A DNA stretch of 64,000 nucleotides from Aquarana catesbeiana (lineage: Eukaryota > Chordata > Amphibia > Anura > Ranidae), in the NCBI RefSeq assembly GCF_042186555.1, contig NC_133329.1, positions 75,160,557 to 75,224,556 on the forward strand, in the 5' to 3' direction. The notes under the pieces are model-generated. The model saw only the letters and a list, made by a program, of their open reading frames with translations, was not told the origin of the DNA and searched no databases. The position numbers and the translations under genes were made by a program. Of the stretch, positions 11,540-24,800 are shown one piece after another; position 1 is the stretch's first letter; each line of letters starts with the position of its first letter.

Positions 11540-12420
11540 ATGCCCGGATCAAAGAGATCCCACAAGCACGGATCAGAGACCCTATGTGCTTGGATCAAAG
11601 AGACCCTATGTGCATAGACCCTATGTTTCTGGATCAAGGAGACCCTATTTGCTTGGATCAAAGAGATCCTACGTGCAGAGACCCTATGTGCCCCGGATCA
11701 AAGAGACATTATGTGCCCCGGATCAAAGAGACATTATGTGCCCCGGATCAAAGAGACATTATGTGCCCCGGATCAAAGAGACATTATGTGCCCCGGATCA
11801 AAGAGACATTATGTGCCCCGGATCAAAGAGACATTATGTGCCCTGGATCAAAGAGACCCTATGTGCATAGACCCTATGTTTCTGGATCAAAGAGACACGA
11901 TTTGCCCGGATCAAAGAGATCCTACGTGCAGAGACCCTATGTGCCCCGGATCAAAGAGACCCTATGTGCCCCGGATCAAAGAGACCCTATGTGCCCCGGA
12001 TCAAAGAGACCCTATGTGCCCCGGATCAAAGAGACCCTATGTGCCCCGGATCAAAGAGACCCTATGTGCCCCAGATCAAAGAGACCCTATGTGCCCCAGA
12101 TCAAAGAGACCCTATGTGCCCCAGATCAAAGAGACCCTATGTGCCCCGGACCAAAGAGATCCTATGTGTCCTGATCAAAGAGATCCTATGTGTCCTGATC
12201 AAAGAGATCCTATGTGTCCTGATCAAAGAGATCCTATGTGTCCTGATCAAAGAGATCCTATGTGCAGAAACCCTATGTTTCTGGATCAGAGATCCTATTT
12301 ACCCGGATCAAAGAGATCCTACGTGCAGAGACCCTATGTGCCCCGGATCAAAGAGACCCTACGTGCAGAGACCTTATGTGCCTGGATCAAAGAGAACCTA
12401 TGTACAGAGACCTTAGGCTA
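11540..12420. repeat. 25-bp minisatellite (CCCGGATCAAAGAGACCCTA)
   Basis: More than 30 tandem copies of a 25-bp unit built on CCCCGGATCAAAGAGACCC. Two main variants differ at the end of the unit (GACATT versus GACCCT). Variants cluster: GACATT copies at 11700-11850, GACCCT copies at 11940-12140 and a shortened TGTCCTGATCAAAGAGATCC form at 12160-12260. A period of 25 is not a multiple of three, so all three plus frames remain open. The reading frames are therefore not genes. It lies in HMOX2 intron 1. Confidence 0.95.
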
Positions 12421-12898
12421 AGTTTACCTTTTTTTAATTTTTTTTCTAAATTCCAGCTCCCCTATGTACCAATAAACTATTAATGTACTTATTTTGTAAA
12501 AATAAAACAGCTTTCCATTAATTCTACATCTGCTTACCTCACTCTCTTCATAGCGGTTTAAACACACTGCTCCATTACATCTGCCTTACTTCCCGGACAG
12601 ACTTTAGGTCATGACACAGGAAGGAGTTGACCAGCTGAGGGTAGATGATGTGTTAAAGAGGTCAGCTGGTCAACTCCTTCCTGTGTCATGACCTAAAGTC
12701 TGTCCGGGAAGTAAGGCAGATGTAATAGAGCAGTGTGTTTAAACCGCTATGAAGAGAGTGAGGTAAGCAGATGTAGAAATAATGGAAAGCTGTTTTATTT
12801 TTGCAAAAGAAGTACATTAATGGTATATTAGTACAGAGGGGAGCTGGAATTTAGAAAAGAAAAAAAAAAAAGTGAACAAAGGTGAACTTATCTTTTAA
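12417..12898. mobile_element. Long hairpin element, arms about 200 bp
   Basis: Bases 12424-12632 are repeated almost perfectly as the reverse complement at about 12660-12890, around a loop of about 30 bases near GGGTAGATGATGTGTTAAAG. The ends resemble the 1590-3001 element (AAGTTYACCTTT). Arm identity is so high that the transcript would fold into a long double-stranded stem. No coding frame is present. Confidence 0.85.
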
Positions 12899-12980
12899 AG
12901 CAAAAACTAAAGTCTAAAAACAAAACAAACCACAACACCTGGGAGCAGGTAGACTCTTTATTGTAAAAGAGACATGCAAT

Positions 12981-13156
12981 GGGGGAGATTTACTAAAACT
13001 GACACACACAAAATCTAGTGCAGCTCTGCATAGCAACCAATCAGCTTCCAGATTATTTAGTCAAAGCTTAATTGAACAAGCTGAAGCTGGAATCTGATTG
13101 GTTACCATGCACAGCTGCACCAGATTCTGTGTACACCAGTTTGAGTAAATCTCCTG
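12981..13156. mobile_element. Hairpin MITE (CTGGTGCAGCT family), full copy
   Basis: It begins GGGGGAGATTTACTAAAACT and ends with the inverted AGTTTGAGTAAATCTCC. The arms carry AGTGCAGCTCTGCATAGCAA and CATGCACAGCTGCACCAGA, with AAGCTTAATTGAACAAGCTG at the centre. It is about 175 bp. Another full copy is in NMRAL1 intron 3 at 37621-37786. Confidence 0.8.
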
Positions 13157-13429
13157 CAATGTTTCTTCTGCAATAAAATAAACCTACCTGCCTGTTTGCA
13201 GTTTTCTGTACTCCTGTGTGGAAGTGACATCATCCTGCACTGGCTAATTATGATGGAAGAAGATACGGATGCCAGCGAGGGACAACCTTGGAACTCCCCC
13301 CTCCCCGCTGCTAGGCGTTACTGGATATATGGTGGTTCTGCTGCTGGGCAATATGGGAGATGGAGACCGTTGGCTTCCCGGGCATGATGGCACGTTAGCT
13401 CTCCTACCATTTCTGGAAATTAGAGTTCT

Positions 13430-14262
13430 GGGCATGCCGAGAGTTGTGGCACCCTGGGCATCTGGAGAGTTGTGGCACCGTGGGCATGCCGAGTGTTGTG
13501 CCACCCTGGGCATCCGGAGAGTCTTGGCACTTTTGGCATGCCGAGAGTTGTGCCACCCTGGGCATGCTGAGTGTTGTGCCACCCTGGGATTCCGGAGAGT
13601 TGTGGCACCCTGGGCATCTGGAGAGTTGTGGCACCCTGGGATTCCGGAGAGTCTTGGCACTTTTGGCATGCCGAGAGTTGTGCCACCCTGGGCATGCCGA
13701 GTGTTGTGCCACCCTGGGCATGCCAAGTGTTGTGCCACCCTGGGCATGCCAAGTGTTGTGCCACCCTGGGCATGCCAAGTGTTGTGCCACCCTGGGATTC
13801 CGGAGCGTTGTGGCACCCTGGGCATCCAGAGAGTTGTGCCACCCTGGGCATCCAGAGAGTTGTGCCACCCTGGGCATCCGGAGAGTCTTGGCACTTTTGG
13901 CATGCCAAGAGTTGTGCCACCCTGGGCATGCCGAGTGTTGTGCCACCCTGGGCATTCGGAGAGTCGTGGCACCTTTGGCATGCCGAGTGTTGTGCCACCC
14001 AGGGCCTCCGGAGTGTTGTGCCACCCAGGGCCTCCGGAGTGTTGTACCACCCAGGGCATTCGGAGAGTCGTAGCACCTTTGGCATGCCGAGTGTTGTGCC
14101 ACCCTGGGCATCCAGAGTGTTGTGCCACCCTGGGCATCCAGAGAGTCGTGGCACCTTTGGCATGCAGAGAATTGTGCCACCCTGGGCATCCGGAGAGTCA
14201 TGGCACCCTGGGCATGCTGGGAGTTGTGGCACCCTAAACATGCTGAGGGTTTAGTGGTACAA
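13430..14262. repeat. 26-bp minisatellite (GGGCATGCCGAGTGTTGTGCC)
   Basis: About 32 copies of a 26-bp unit, GGCATGCC-R-AGTGTTGTGCC plus ACCCT, with interspersed variants GGCATCCGGAGAGTCTTGGC and GGGATTCCGGAGAG. GGCATGCC is itself palindromic. Open frames of up to 322 codons on both strands are by-products of the repeat. It lies in the predicted HMOX2 intron 1 and ends about 140 bases from the predicted exon 1 donor. Confidence 0.95.
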
Positions 14263-14400
14263 TGGGCATGCTGAGTGTTGTGCCGTGCCCCCCCCCGGGC
14301 ATGCTGGGATTTGTGGTTCTTCTACTATGGAGGCATGCTGGGAGTTGTAGTCCTCCTCCCCCATACATTCAATTATATCAATTCAGAGCCCTCTCCTCAC
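14263..14400. other. Degenerate edge of the 26-bp array
   Basis: GGCATGCTGGGAGTTGTAG-type units persist at 14264-14350 in lengthened form, then give way to unique sequence before the predicted HMOX2 exon 1 donor. Confidence 0.5.
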
Positions 14401-14560
14401 CGGATACTCTCTGTGTCCGCTCTCTGCCTTCTCCCCGCTCTTCTCAGCTTGGACACAACTCCCGGGTGACGCAGGAACAGGCCGCACACCGGAAACACCC
14501 GCTCCCATGGCAACAGGCAGCCGCGAGGAGGCAGGGCCAGAACATCTGTCACTGCGCTTT
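14401..14560 (-). promoter_or_regulatory. HMOX2: Putative HMOX2 noncoding exon 1 and GC-rich promoter
   Basis: On the minus strand GAGAGTATCCG is followed at 14400 by a consensus donor, GTGAGGAG. The region is G/C-rich and TATA-less, with an ETS-like CCGGAA, a CRE-like GTGACGCAG and CCATGGCAAC near 14465-14515. It is correctly placed and oriented to splice to the acceptor at 11024. No transcript evidence is available, so the transcription start and the right boundary are guesses. Confidence 0.4.
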
Positions 14561-14978
14561 GTTTTTTTTTTTTTTTTTTCCTCTCCAAAGCTTTATTTTT
14601 ACAGATAATCTTCGCCCACAGTGTGTACTGCATGCAGGGCGGGGTATGAGGGGCGGGGCCTGGACTGTGACGTTCTAGCGATTGCAACTTATAGGGGGGT
14701 GCTATACATTTAGAGGCGCATAGGGGGCGCTAATAGTGTGCAAGAGTAGCAAGGAAGGGGCGGAGTGGAGGAGAACCGCTCCAGCCCTGGGTCCTGCATC
14801 TCCCACCACCACCAATATACTCTCAGTTCACCCTCAGCCTCTGTTCACTCCTCCCCTTGTAACTGTCCTCACTGGAGCTCCTCCCCCTTCATTTTTAACT
14901 CCCAATTTCTAATTTTGAGTAAATTTCTGTGATTAACAAAATAAACCTCCTAGAGATTTCTGCCTGCTGGGCATTGGT
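14561..14978. other. Spacer upstream of HMOX2 promoter, no feature recognised
   Basis: A T-run lies at 14563-14580, followed by unique G/C-balanced sequence. I see no coding similarity or repeat match. Confidence 0.4.
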
Positions 14979-15594
14979 GTGACTCTGGGGCGTTGTTGCC
15001 CCTACAGTGACCCCTGGACATCGTTGCCTTTCAGTGACCCCAGAGCGTCATTGCCTCCCAGTGACCCCAGGGCGTCATTGCCTCCCAGTGACCCCAGGGC
15101 GTCATTGCCTTCCAGTGACCCCAGATCGTCATTGCCTTCCAGTGACCCCAGGGCGTCATTGTCTCCCAGTGACCCCAGGGCGTCATTGCCTCCCAGTGAC
15201 CCCAGGGCGTCATTGCCTTCCAGTGACCCCAGGGCGTCATTGCCTTCCAGTGACCCCAGGGCGTCATTGTCTCCCAGTGACCCCAGGGCGTCATTGCCTC
15301 CCAGTGACCCCAGGGCGTCATTGCCTTCCAGTGACCCCAGGGCGTCATTGCCTCCCAGTGACCCCAGGGCGTCATTGCCTCCCAGTGACCCCAGGGCGTC
15401 ATTGCCTCCCAGTGACCCCAGGGCGTCATTGCCTTCCAGTGACCCCAGGGCGTTATTGCCTTCCAGTGACCCCAGAGCGTCATTGCCTCCCAGTGACCCC
15501 AGGGCGTCATTACCTCCCAGTGACCCCAGGGCGTTATTGCCTTCCAGTGACCCCAGGGTGTCATTGCCTCCCAGTGACCCCAGACCATTAGCCA
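14979..15594. repeat. 27-bp minisatellite (SDPRASLPP-type unit)
   Basis: About 21 copies of a 27-bp unit built on CAGTGACCCCAGGGCGTCAT. Two alternating sub-variants, TGCCTCCC and TGCCTTCC, are used. Because 27 is a multiple of three, one frame reads as a perfect nine-residue peptide repeat (SDPRASLPP). No flanking splice or start context supports translation. Confidence 0.95.
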
Positions 15595-15769
15595 GTGGGT
15601 GTATTTACGGGTAGATAAAGACCATTCAGTTGACGGCATGGCTGGGGGGCAAGAACTAGAGGTCAGCTGACTGGTGAGGAATGTGAAATGGGAGGGGCTG
15701 GAGGAGACCCCCTCTCCAAATTTCGGCATAGGTGTCACTGCTGCGAGACACCACAAAGTCGGAGACACA

Positions 15770-15835
15770 TTCAGTGGCGGCTGGTGCTCAAAATTTTTTT
15801 GGGGGCGCAAACAAACTGAAAAATACTAAAACACA
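15770..15835. mobile_element. Left edge of dispersed element hosting the 23-bp array
   Basis: The sequence starting CAGTGGCGGCTGGTGCTCAA with a TTTTTTTGGGGGCGCAAAC run looks like the terminus of a common frog transposon. The 23-bp array starts immediately inside it, with a variant unit GCAGCCTCACTGTGCCCATC. No clear partner end is visible right of the array, so the right boundary is unknown. Confidence 0.4.
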
Positions 15836-18800
15836 CCCCCCCATCAGTTGCAGCCTCACTGTGCCCATCAAATGCAGCCACTTGTGCCCATCAAATGCAG
15901 CCACTTGTGCCCATCATATGCAGACACTTGCCCATCAAATGCAGACACTTGTGCCCATCAAATGCAGACACTTGTGCCCATCAAATGCAGACACTTGTGC
16001 CCATCAAACGCAGCCACTTGTGCCCACCAAACGCAACCACTTGTGCCCATCATATGCAGCCACCTGTGCCCATGAAGCGCAGCCACTTGTGTCCATCAAA
16101 TGCAGCCACCTGTGCCCATCAATACAGCCACTTGCCCATCAAATGCAGCCACTTGTGCCCATGAAACGCAGCCACTTGTGCCCATGAAACGCAGCCACTT
16201 GTGCCCATCAAATGCAGCCACTTGTGCCCATCATATGCAGCCACTTGTGCCCATTAAATGCAGCCACTTGTGCCCATCAAATGCAGCCACCTGTGCTCAT
16301 CATATGCAGCCAATTGCCCATCAAATGCAGCCACTTGTGCCCATCATATGCAGCCACCTGTGCCCAAAGGCAGCCACCTGTGCCCATCAAATGCAGCCAC
16401 CTGTGCCCATCAAATGCAGCCAAATGTGCCCATCATATGCAGCCACCTGTGCCCATCAATTGCAGCTATTTGTGCCCATCAAACGCAGCCACTTGTGCCC
16501 ACCAAACGCAGCCACTTGTGCCCACCAAACGCAGCCACTTGTGCCCACCAAACGCAGCCACTTGTGCCCATCATATGCAGCCACCTGTGCCCATGAAGCG
16601 CAGCCACTTGTGTCCATCAAATGCAGCCACCTGTGCCCATCAATACAGCCACTTGCCCATCAAATGCAGACACTTGTGCCCACCAAACGCAGCCACTTGT
16701 GCCCAAACGCAGACACTTGTGCCCACCAAACGCAGCCACTTCTGCCCATCATATGCAGCCACCTGTGCCCATGAAACGCAGCCACTTGTGCCCATCAAAT
16801 GCAGCCACCTGTGCCAATCAATACAGCCACTTGCCCTTCAAATGCAGACACTTGTGCCCATGAAACGCAGCCACTTGTGCTCATGAAACGCAGCCACTTG
16901 TGCCCATCAAATGCAGCCACTTGTGCCCATCATATGCAGCCACCTGTGCCCATCAAATGCAGCCACTTGTGCCCATCATATGCAGCCAATTGCCCATCAA
17001 ATGCAGCCACTTGTGCCCATCATATGCAGCCACCTGTGCCCATCAAAGGCAGCCACCTGTGCCCATCAAAAGCAGCCACCTGTGCCCATCAAAGGCAGCC
17101 GCCTGTGCCCATCATATGCAGCCACTTGTGCCCAACATATGCAGCCACCTGTGCCCATCAATTGCAGCTACTTGTGCCCATCAAACACAGCCACTTGTGC
17201 CCATCAAATGCAGACACTTGTGCCCACCATATGCAGCCACCTGTGCCCATCAAATGCAGCCACCTGTGCCCATCAAATGCAGCCACTTGTGCCCATCATA
17301 TGCAGCCACTTGTGCCCATCATATGCAGCCACCTGTGCCCATCAATTGCAGCTACTTGTGCCCATAAAACACAGCCACTTGTGCCCATTAAATGCAGACA
17401 CTTGTGCCCATCAAATGCAGACACTTGTGCCCACCAAACGCAGCCACTTGCGCCCATCAAACGCAGCCACTTGTGCCCACCAAACGCAGCCACTTGTGCC
17501 CATCATATACAGCCACCTGTGCCCAAGAAGCGCAGCCACTTGTGCCCATCAAATGCAGCCACCTGTGCCCATCAATACAGCCACTTGCCCATCAAATGCA
17601 GCCACTTGTGCCCATGAAACGCAGCCACTTGTGCCCATGAAACGCAGCCACTTGTGCCCATCAAATGCAGCCACTTATGCCCATCATATGCAGCCACCTG
17701 TGCCCATCAAATGCAGCCACATGTGCCCATCAGATGCAGCCACCTGTGCGCATCATATGCAGCCAATTGCCCATCAAATGCAGCCACTTGTGCCCATCAT
17801 ATGCAGCCACCTGTGCCCAAAGGCAGCCACCTGTGCCCATCAAATGCAGCCACCTGTGCCCATCAAATGCAGCCAAATGTGCCCATCATATGCAGCCACC
17901 TGTGCCCATCAATTGCAGCTATTTGTGCCCATCAAACGCAGCCACTTGTGCCCACCAAACGCAGCCACTTGTGCCCACCAAACGCAGCCACTTGTGCCCA
18001 CCAAACGCAGCCACTTGTGCCCATCATATGCAGCCACCTGTGCCCATGAAGCGCAGCCACTTGTGTCCATCAAATGCAGCCACCTGTGCCCATCAATACA
18101 GCCACTTGCCCATCAAATGCAGACACTTGTGCCCACCAAACGCAGCCACTTGTGCCCAAACGCAGACACTTGTGCCCACCAAACGCAGCCACTTCTGCCC
18201 ATCATATGCAGCCACCTGTGCCCATGAAACGCAGCCACTTGTGCCCATCAAATGCAGCCACCTGTGCCAATCAATACAGCCACTTGCCCTTCAAATGCAG
18301 ACACTTGTGCCCATGAAACGCAGCCACTTGTGCTCATGAAACGCAGCCACTTGTGCCCATCAAATGCAGCCACTTGTGCCCATCATATGCAGCCACCTGT
18401 GCCCATCAAATGCAGCCACTTGTGCCCATCATATGCAGCCAATTGCCCATCAAATGCAGCCACTTGTGCCCATCATATGCAGCCACCTGTGCCCATCAAA
18501 GGCAGCCACCTGTGCCCATCAAAAGCAGCCACCTGTGCCCATCAAAGGCAGCCGCCTGTGCCCATCATATGCAGCCACTTGTGCCCAACATATGCAGCCA
18601 CCTGTGCCCATCAATTGCAGCTACTTGTGCCCATCAAACACAGCCACTTGTGCCCATCAAATGCAGACACTTGTGCCCACCATATGCAGCCACCTGTGCC
18701 CATCAAATGCAGCCACCTGTGCCCATCAAATGCAGCCACTTGTGCCCATCATATGCAGCCACTTGTGCCCATCATATGCAGCCACCTGTGCCCATCAATT

Positions 18801-21800
18801 GCAGCTACTTGTGCCCATAAAACACAGCCACTTGTGCCCATCAAATGCAGACACTTGTGCCCATCAAATGCAGACACTTGTGCCCACCAAACGCAGCCAC
18901 TTGCGCCCATCAAACGCAGCCACTTGTGCCCACCAAACGCAGCCACTTGTGCCCATCATATACAGCCACCTGTGCCCAAGAAGCGCAGCCACTTGTGCCC
19001 ATCAAATGCAGCCACCTGTGCCCATCAATACAGCCACTTGCCCATCAAATGCAGCCACTTGTGCCCATGAAACGCAGCCACTTGTGCCCATGAAACGCAG
19101 CCACTTGTGCCCATCAAATGCAGCCACTTATGCCCATCATATGCAGCCACCTGTGCCCATCAAATGCAGCCACATGTGCCCATCAGATGCAGCCACCTGT
19201 GCGCATCATATGCAGCCAATTGCCCATCAAATGCAGCCACTTGTGCCCATCATATGCAGCCACCTGTGCCCAAAGGCAGCCACCTGTGCCCATCAAATGC
19301 AGCCACCTGTGCCCATCAAATGCAGCCAAATGTGCCCATCATATGCAGCCACTTGTGCCCATCATATGCAGCCACCTGTGCCCATCAATTGCAGCTACTT
19401 GTGCCCATCAAACACAGCCACTTGTGCCCATCAAATGCAGACACTTGTGCCCACCAAACGCAGCCACTTGTACCCAAATGCAGACACTTGTGCCCACCAA
19501 ACGCAGCCACTTGTGCCCATCATATGCAGCCACCTGTGCCCATGAAACGCAGCCACTTGTGCCCATCAAATGCAGCCACCTGTGCCCATCAATACAGCCA
19601 CTTGCCCATCAAATGCAGCCACTTGTGCCCATGAAACGCAGCCACTTGTGCCCATGAAATGCAGCCACTTGTGCCCATCAAATGCAGCCACTTGTACCCA
19701 TCATATGCAGCCACCTGTGCCCATCAAATGCAGCCACTTGTGCCCATCATATGCAGCCAATTGCCCATCAAATGCAGCCACCTGTGCCCATCATATGCAG
19801 CCACCTGTGCCCATCAAAGGCAGCCACCTGTGCCCATCAAATGCAGCCACCTGTGCCCATCATATGCAGCCACTTGTGCCCATCATATGCAGCCACTTGT
19901 GCCCATCATATGCAGCCACTTGTGCCCATCATATGCAGCCACCTGTGCCCATCAATTGCAGCTACTTGTGCCCATCAAACACAGCCACTTGTGCCCATCA
20001 AATGCAGCCTCTTGTGCCCACCAAAGGCAGCCTCTTGTGCCCATCAAATGCAGACACTTGTGCCCACCAAACGCAGCCACTTGTGCCCATCATATGCAGC
20101 CACCTGTGCCCATGAAACGCAGCCACTTGTGCCCATCAAATGCAGCCACCTGTGCCCATCAATACAGCCACTTGCCCATCAAATGTAGCCACTTGTGCCC
20201 ATGAAACGCAGCCACTTGTGCCCATGAAATGCAGCCACTTGTGCCCATCAAATGCAGCCACTTGTGTCCATCATATGCAGCCACCTGTGCCCATCAAATG
20301 CAGCCACTTGTGCCCATCAAATGCAGCCACCTGTGCTCATCATATGCAGCCAATTGCCCATCAAATGCAGCCACTTGTGCCCATCATATGCAGCCACCTG
20401 TGCCCATCAAAGGCAGCCACCTGTGCCCATCATATGCAGCCACCTGTGCCCATCAATTGCAGCTACTTGTGCCCATCAAACACAGCCATTTGTGCCCATC
20501 AAATGCAGCCACTTGTGCCCACCAAACGCAGCCACTTGTGCCCATCAAACGCAGCCACTGGTGCCCACCAAACGCAGCCACTTGTGCCCATCATATGCAG
20601 CCACCTGTGCCCATGAAACGCAGCCACTTGTGCCCATGAAACGCAGCCACTTGTGCCCATCAAATGCAGCCACCTGTGCCCATCAATACAGCCACTTGTG
20701 CCCATGAAACGCAGCCACTTGTGCCCATGAAACGCAGCCACTGGTGCCCACCAAACGCAGCCACTTGTGCCCATCATATGCAGCCACCTGTGCCCATGAA
20801 ACGCAGCCACTTGTGCCCATGAAACGCAGCCACTTGTGCCCATCAAATGCAGTCACCTGTGCCCATCAATACAGCCACTTGTGCCCATGAAACGCAGCCA
20901 CTTGTGCCCATGAAACGCAGCCACTTGTGCCCATCAAATGCAGCCACTTGTGCCCATCATATGCAGCCACCTGTGCCCATCAAATGCAGCCACTTGTGCC
21001 CATCAAATGCAGCCACCTGTGCCCATCATATGCAGCCACTTGTGCCCATCATATGCAGCCACCTGTGCCCATCAATTGTAGCTACTTGTGCCCATCAAAC
21101 GCAACCACTTGTGCCCATCATATGCAGCCACCTGAGCCCATCAAACGCAGTCATTGTGCCCATCATATGCAGCCACTTGCCCATCAAATGCAGCCACCTG
21201 TGCCCATCAAATGCAGCCACCTGTGCCCATCATATGCAGCCACCTGTGCCCATCAATTGCAGCTACTTGTGCCCATCAAACACAACCACTTGTGCCCATC
21301 ATATGCAGCCACCTGTGCCCATCAAACGCAGTCATTGTGCCCATCAAATGCAGCCACCTGTGCCCATCAAATGCAGCCACCTGTGCCCATCATATGCAGC
21401 CACTTGTGCCCATCATATGCAGCCACTTGTTCCCATCATATGCAGTCACCTGTGCCCATCAATTGCAGCTACTTGTGCCCATCAAACACAGCCACTTGTG
21501 CCCATCAAATGCAGCCACTTGTGCCCACCAAACGCAGCCACTTGTGCCCATCAAATGCAGACACTTGTGCCCACCAAACGCAGCCACTTGTGCCCATCAT
21601 ATGCAGCCACCTGTGCCCATCAATACAGCCACTTGCCCATCAAATGCAGCCACTTGTGCCCATGAAACGCAGCCACTTGTGCCCATGAAACGCAGCCACT
21701 TGTGCCCATCAAATGCAGCCACTTGTGCCCATCATATGCAGCCACCTGTGCCCATCAAATGCAGCCACTTGTGCCCATCAAATGCAGCCACCTGTGCTCA

Positions 21801-24800
21801 TCATATGCAGTCAATTGCCCATCAAATGCAGCCACTTGTGCCCATCATATGCAGCCACCTGTGCCCATCAAAGGCAGCCACCTGTGCCCATCAAATGCAG
21901 CCACCTGTGCCCATCAAATGCAGCCACCTGTGCCCATCATATGCAGCCACTTGTGCCCATCATATGCAGCCACTTGCGCCCATCATATGCAGCCACCTGT
22001 GCCCATCAATTGTAGCTACTTGTGCCCATCATATGCAACCACTTGTGCCCATCATATGCAGCCACCTGAGCACATCAAACGCAGTCATTGTGCCCATCAT
22101 ATGCAGCCACCTGTGCCCATCAAATGCAGCCACCTGTGTCCATCAAATGCAGCCACCTGTGCCCATCATATGCAGCCACCTGTGCCCATCAATTGCAGCT
22201 ACTTGTGCCCATCAAACACAACCACTTGTGCCCATCATATGCAGCCACCTGTGCCCATCAAACGCAGTCATTGTGCCCATCATATGCAGCCACTTGCCCA
22301 TCAAATGCAGCCACCTGTGCCCATCAAATGCAGCCACCTGTGCCCATCATATGCAGCCACTTGTGCCCATCATATGCAGCCACTTGTGCCCATCATATGC
22401 AGCCACCTGTGCCCATCAATTGCAGCTACTTGTGCCCATCAAACACAGCCACTTGTGCCCATCAAATGCAGCCTCTTGTGCCCACCAAACGCAGCCACTT
22501 GTGCCCATCAAATGCAGACACTTGTGCCCACCAAACGCAGCCACTTGTGCCCATCATATGCAGCCACCTGTGCCCATGAAACGCAGCCACTTGTGCCCAT
22601 CAAATGCAGCCACCTGTGCCCATCAATACAGCCACTTGCCCATCAAATGCAGCCACTTGTGCCCATGAAATGCAGCCACTTGTGCCCATGAAACGCAGCC
22701 ACTTGTGCCCATCAAATGCAGCCACTTGTGCCCATCATATGCAGCCACCTGTGCCCATCAAATGCAGCCACTTGTGCCCATCAAATGCAGCCACCTGTGC
22801 TCATCATATGCAGCCAATTGCCCATCAAATGCAGCCACTTGTGCCCATCATATGCAGCCACCTGTGCCCATCAAAGGCAGCCACCTGTGCCCATCAAATG
22901 CAGCCACCTGTGCCCATCATATGCAGCCACTTGTGCCCATCATATGCAGCCACTTGTGCCCATCAAACGCAGCCACTGGTGCCCACCAAACGCAGCCACT
23001 TGTGCCCATCATATGCAGCCACCTGTGCCCATCAATACAGCCACTTGCCCATCAAATGCAGCCACTTGTGCCCATGAAACGCAGCCACTTGTGCCCATGA
23101 AACGCAGCCACTTGTGCCCATCAAATGCAGCCACCTGTGCCCATCAATACAGCCACTTGCCCATCAAATGCAGCCACCTGTGCCCATCATATGCAGCCAC
23201 TTGTGCCCATCATATGCAGCCACTTGTGCCCATCATATGCAGCCACCTGTGCCCATCAATTGCAGCTACTTGTGCCCATCAAACACAGCCACTTGTGCCC
23301 ATCAAATGCAGCCACTTGTGCCCACCAAACGCAGCCACTTGTGCCCATCAAACGCAGCCACTTGTGCCCACCAAATGCAGCCACTTGTGCCCATCATATG
23401 CAGCCACTTGTGCCCATGAAACGCAGCCACTTGTGCCCATCAAATGCAGCCACCTGTGCCCATTAATACAGCCACTTGCCCATCAAATGCAGCCACTTGT
23501 GCCCATGAAACGCAGCCACTTGTGCCCATCATATGCAGCCACCTGTGCCCATCAAATGCAGCCACCTGTGCCCATCAAATGCAGCCACCTGTGCTCATCA
23601 TATGCAGCCAATTGCCCATCAAATGCAGCCACTTGTGCCCATCATATGCAGCCACTTGTGCCCATCAAAGGCAGCCACCTGTGCCCATCAAATGCAGCCA
23701 CCTGTGCCCATCAAATGCAGCCACCTGTGCCCATCATATGCAGCCACTTGCGCCCATCATATGCAGCCACTTGCGCCCATCATATGCGGCCACCTGTGCC
23801 CATCAATTGCAGCTACTTGTGCCCATCAAACGCAACCACTTGTGCCCATCATATGCAGCCACCTGTGCCCATCAAACGCAGTCATTGTGCCCATCATATG
23901 CAGACACTTGTGCCCATCAAACGCAGCCACTTGTGCCCGTCATATGCAGCCACCTGTGCCCATGAAACGCAGCCACTTGTGCCCATCAAATGCAGCCACC
24001 TGTGCCCATCAATACAGCCACTTGCCCATCAAATGCAGCCACTTGTCCCCATGAAACGCAGCCACTTGTGCCCATCAAATGCAGCCACTTGTGCCCATCA
24101 TATGCAGCCACCTGTGCCCATCAAATGCAGCCACTTGTGCCCATCAAATGCAGCCACTTGTGCCCATCAAATGCAGCCACATGTGCTCATCATATGCAGC
24201 CAATTGCCCATCAAATGCAGCCACTTGTGCCCATCATATGCAGCCACCTGTGCCCATCAAAGGCAGCCACCTGTGCCCATCAAATGCAGCCACCTGTGCC
24301 CATCATATGCAGCCACTTGTGCCCATCATATGCAGCCACTTTGCCCATCATATGCAGCCACCTGTGCCAATCAATTGCAGCTACTTGTGCCCATCAAACA
24401 CAGCCACTTGTGCCCATCAAATGCAGACACTTGTGCCCACCAAACGCAGCCACTTGTGCCCATCAAACGCAGACACTTGTGCCCACCAAACGCAGCCACT
24501 TGTGCCCATCATATGCAGCCACCTGTGCCCATGAAACGCAGCCACTTTTGCCCATCAAATGCAGCCACCTGTGCCCATCAATACAGCCACGTGCCCATCA
24601 AATGGAGCCAATTGTGCCCATGAAATGCAGCCACTTGTGCCCATGAAACGCAGCCACTTGTGCCCATCAAATGCAGCCACTTGTGCCCATCTTATGCAGC
24701 CACCTGTGCCTATCAAATGCAGCCACTTGTGCCCATCAAATGCAGCCACCTGTGCTCATCATATGCAGCCAATTGCCCATCAAATGCAGCCACTTGTGCC

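Noticed and set aside
11496..12421. 218-236 codon repeat proteins (CPGSKRPYVPRIKET)
   Set aside because: Frame-independent translation of the 25-bp minisatellite.
13244..14254. Open frames of 200-322 codons on both strands
   Set aside because: They lie almost wholly in the 26-bp minisatellite and are equally open on both strands, with no codon bias or domain.
14979..15810. SDPRASLPP nine-residue repeat protein and the minus-strand HWEAMTPWG repeat
   Set aside because: The 27-bp unit keeps every frame periodic. The plus- and minus-strand readings are equally open, so translation is not supported.
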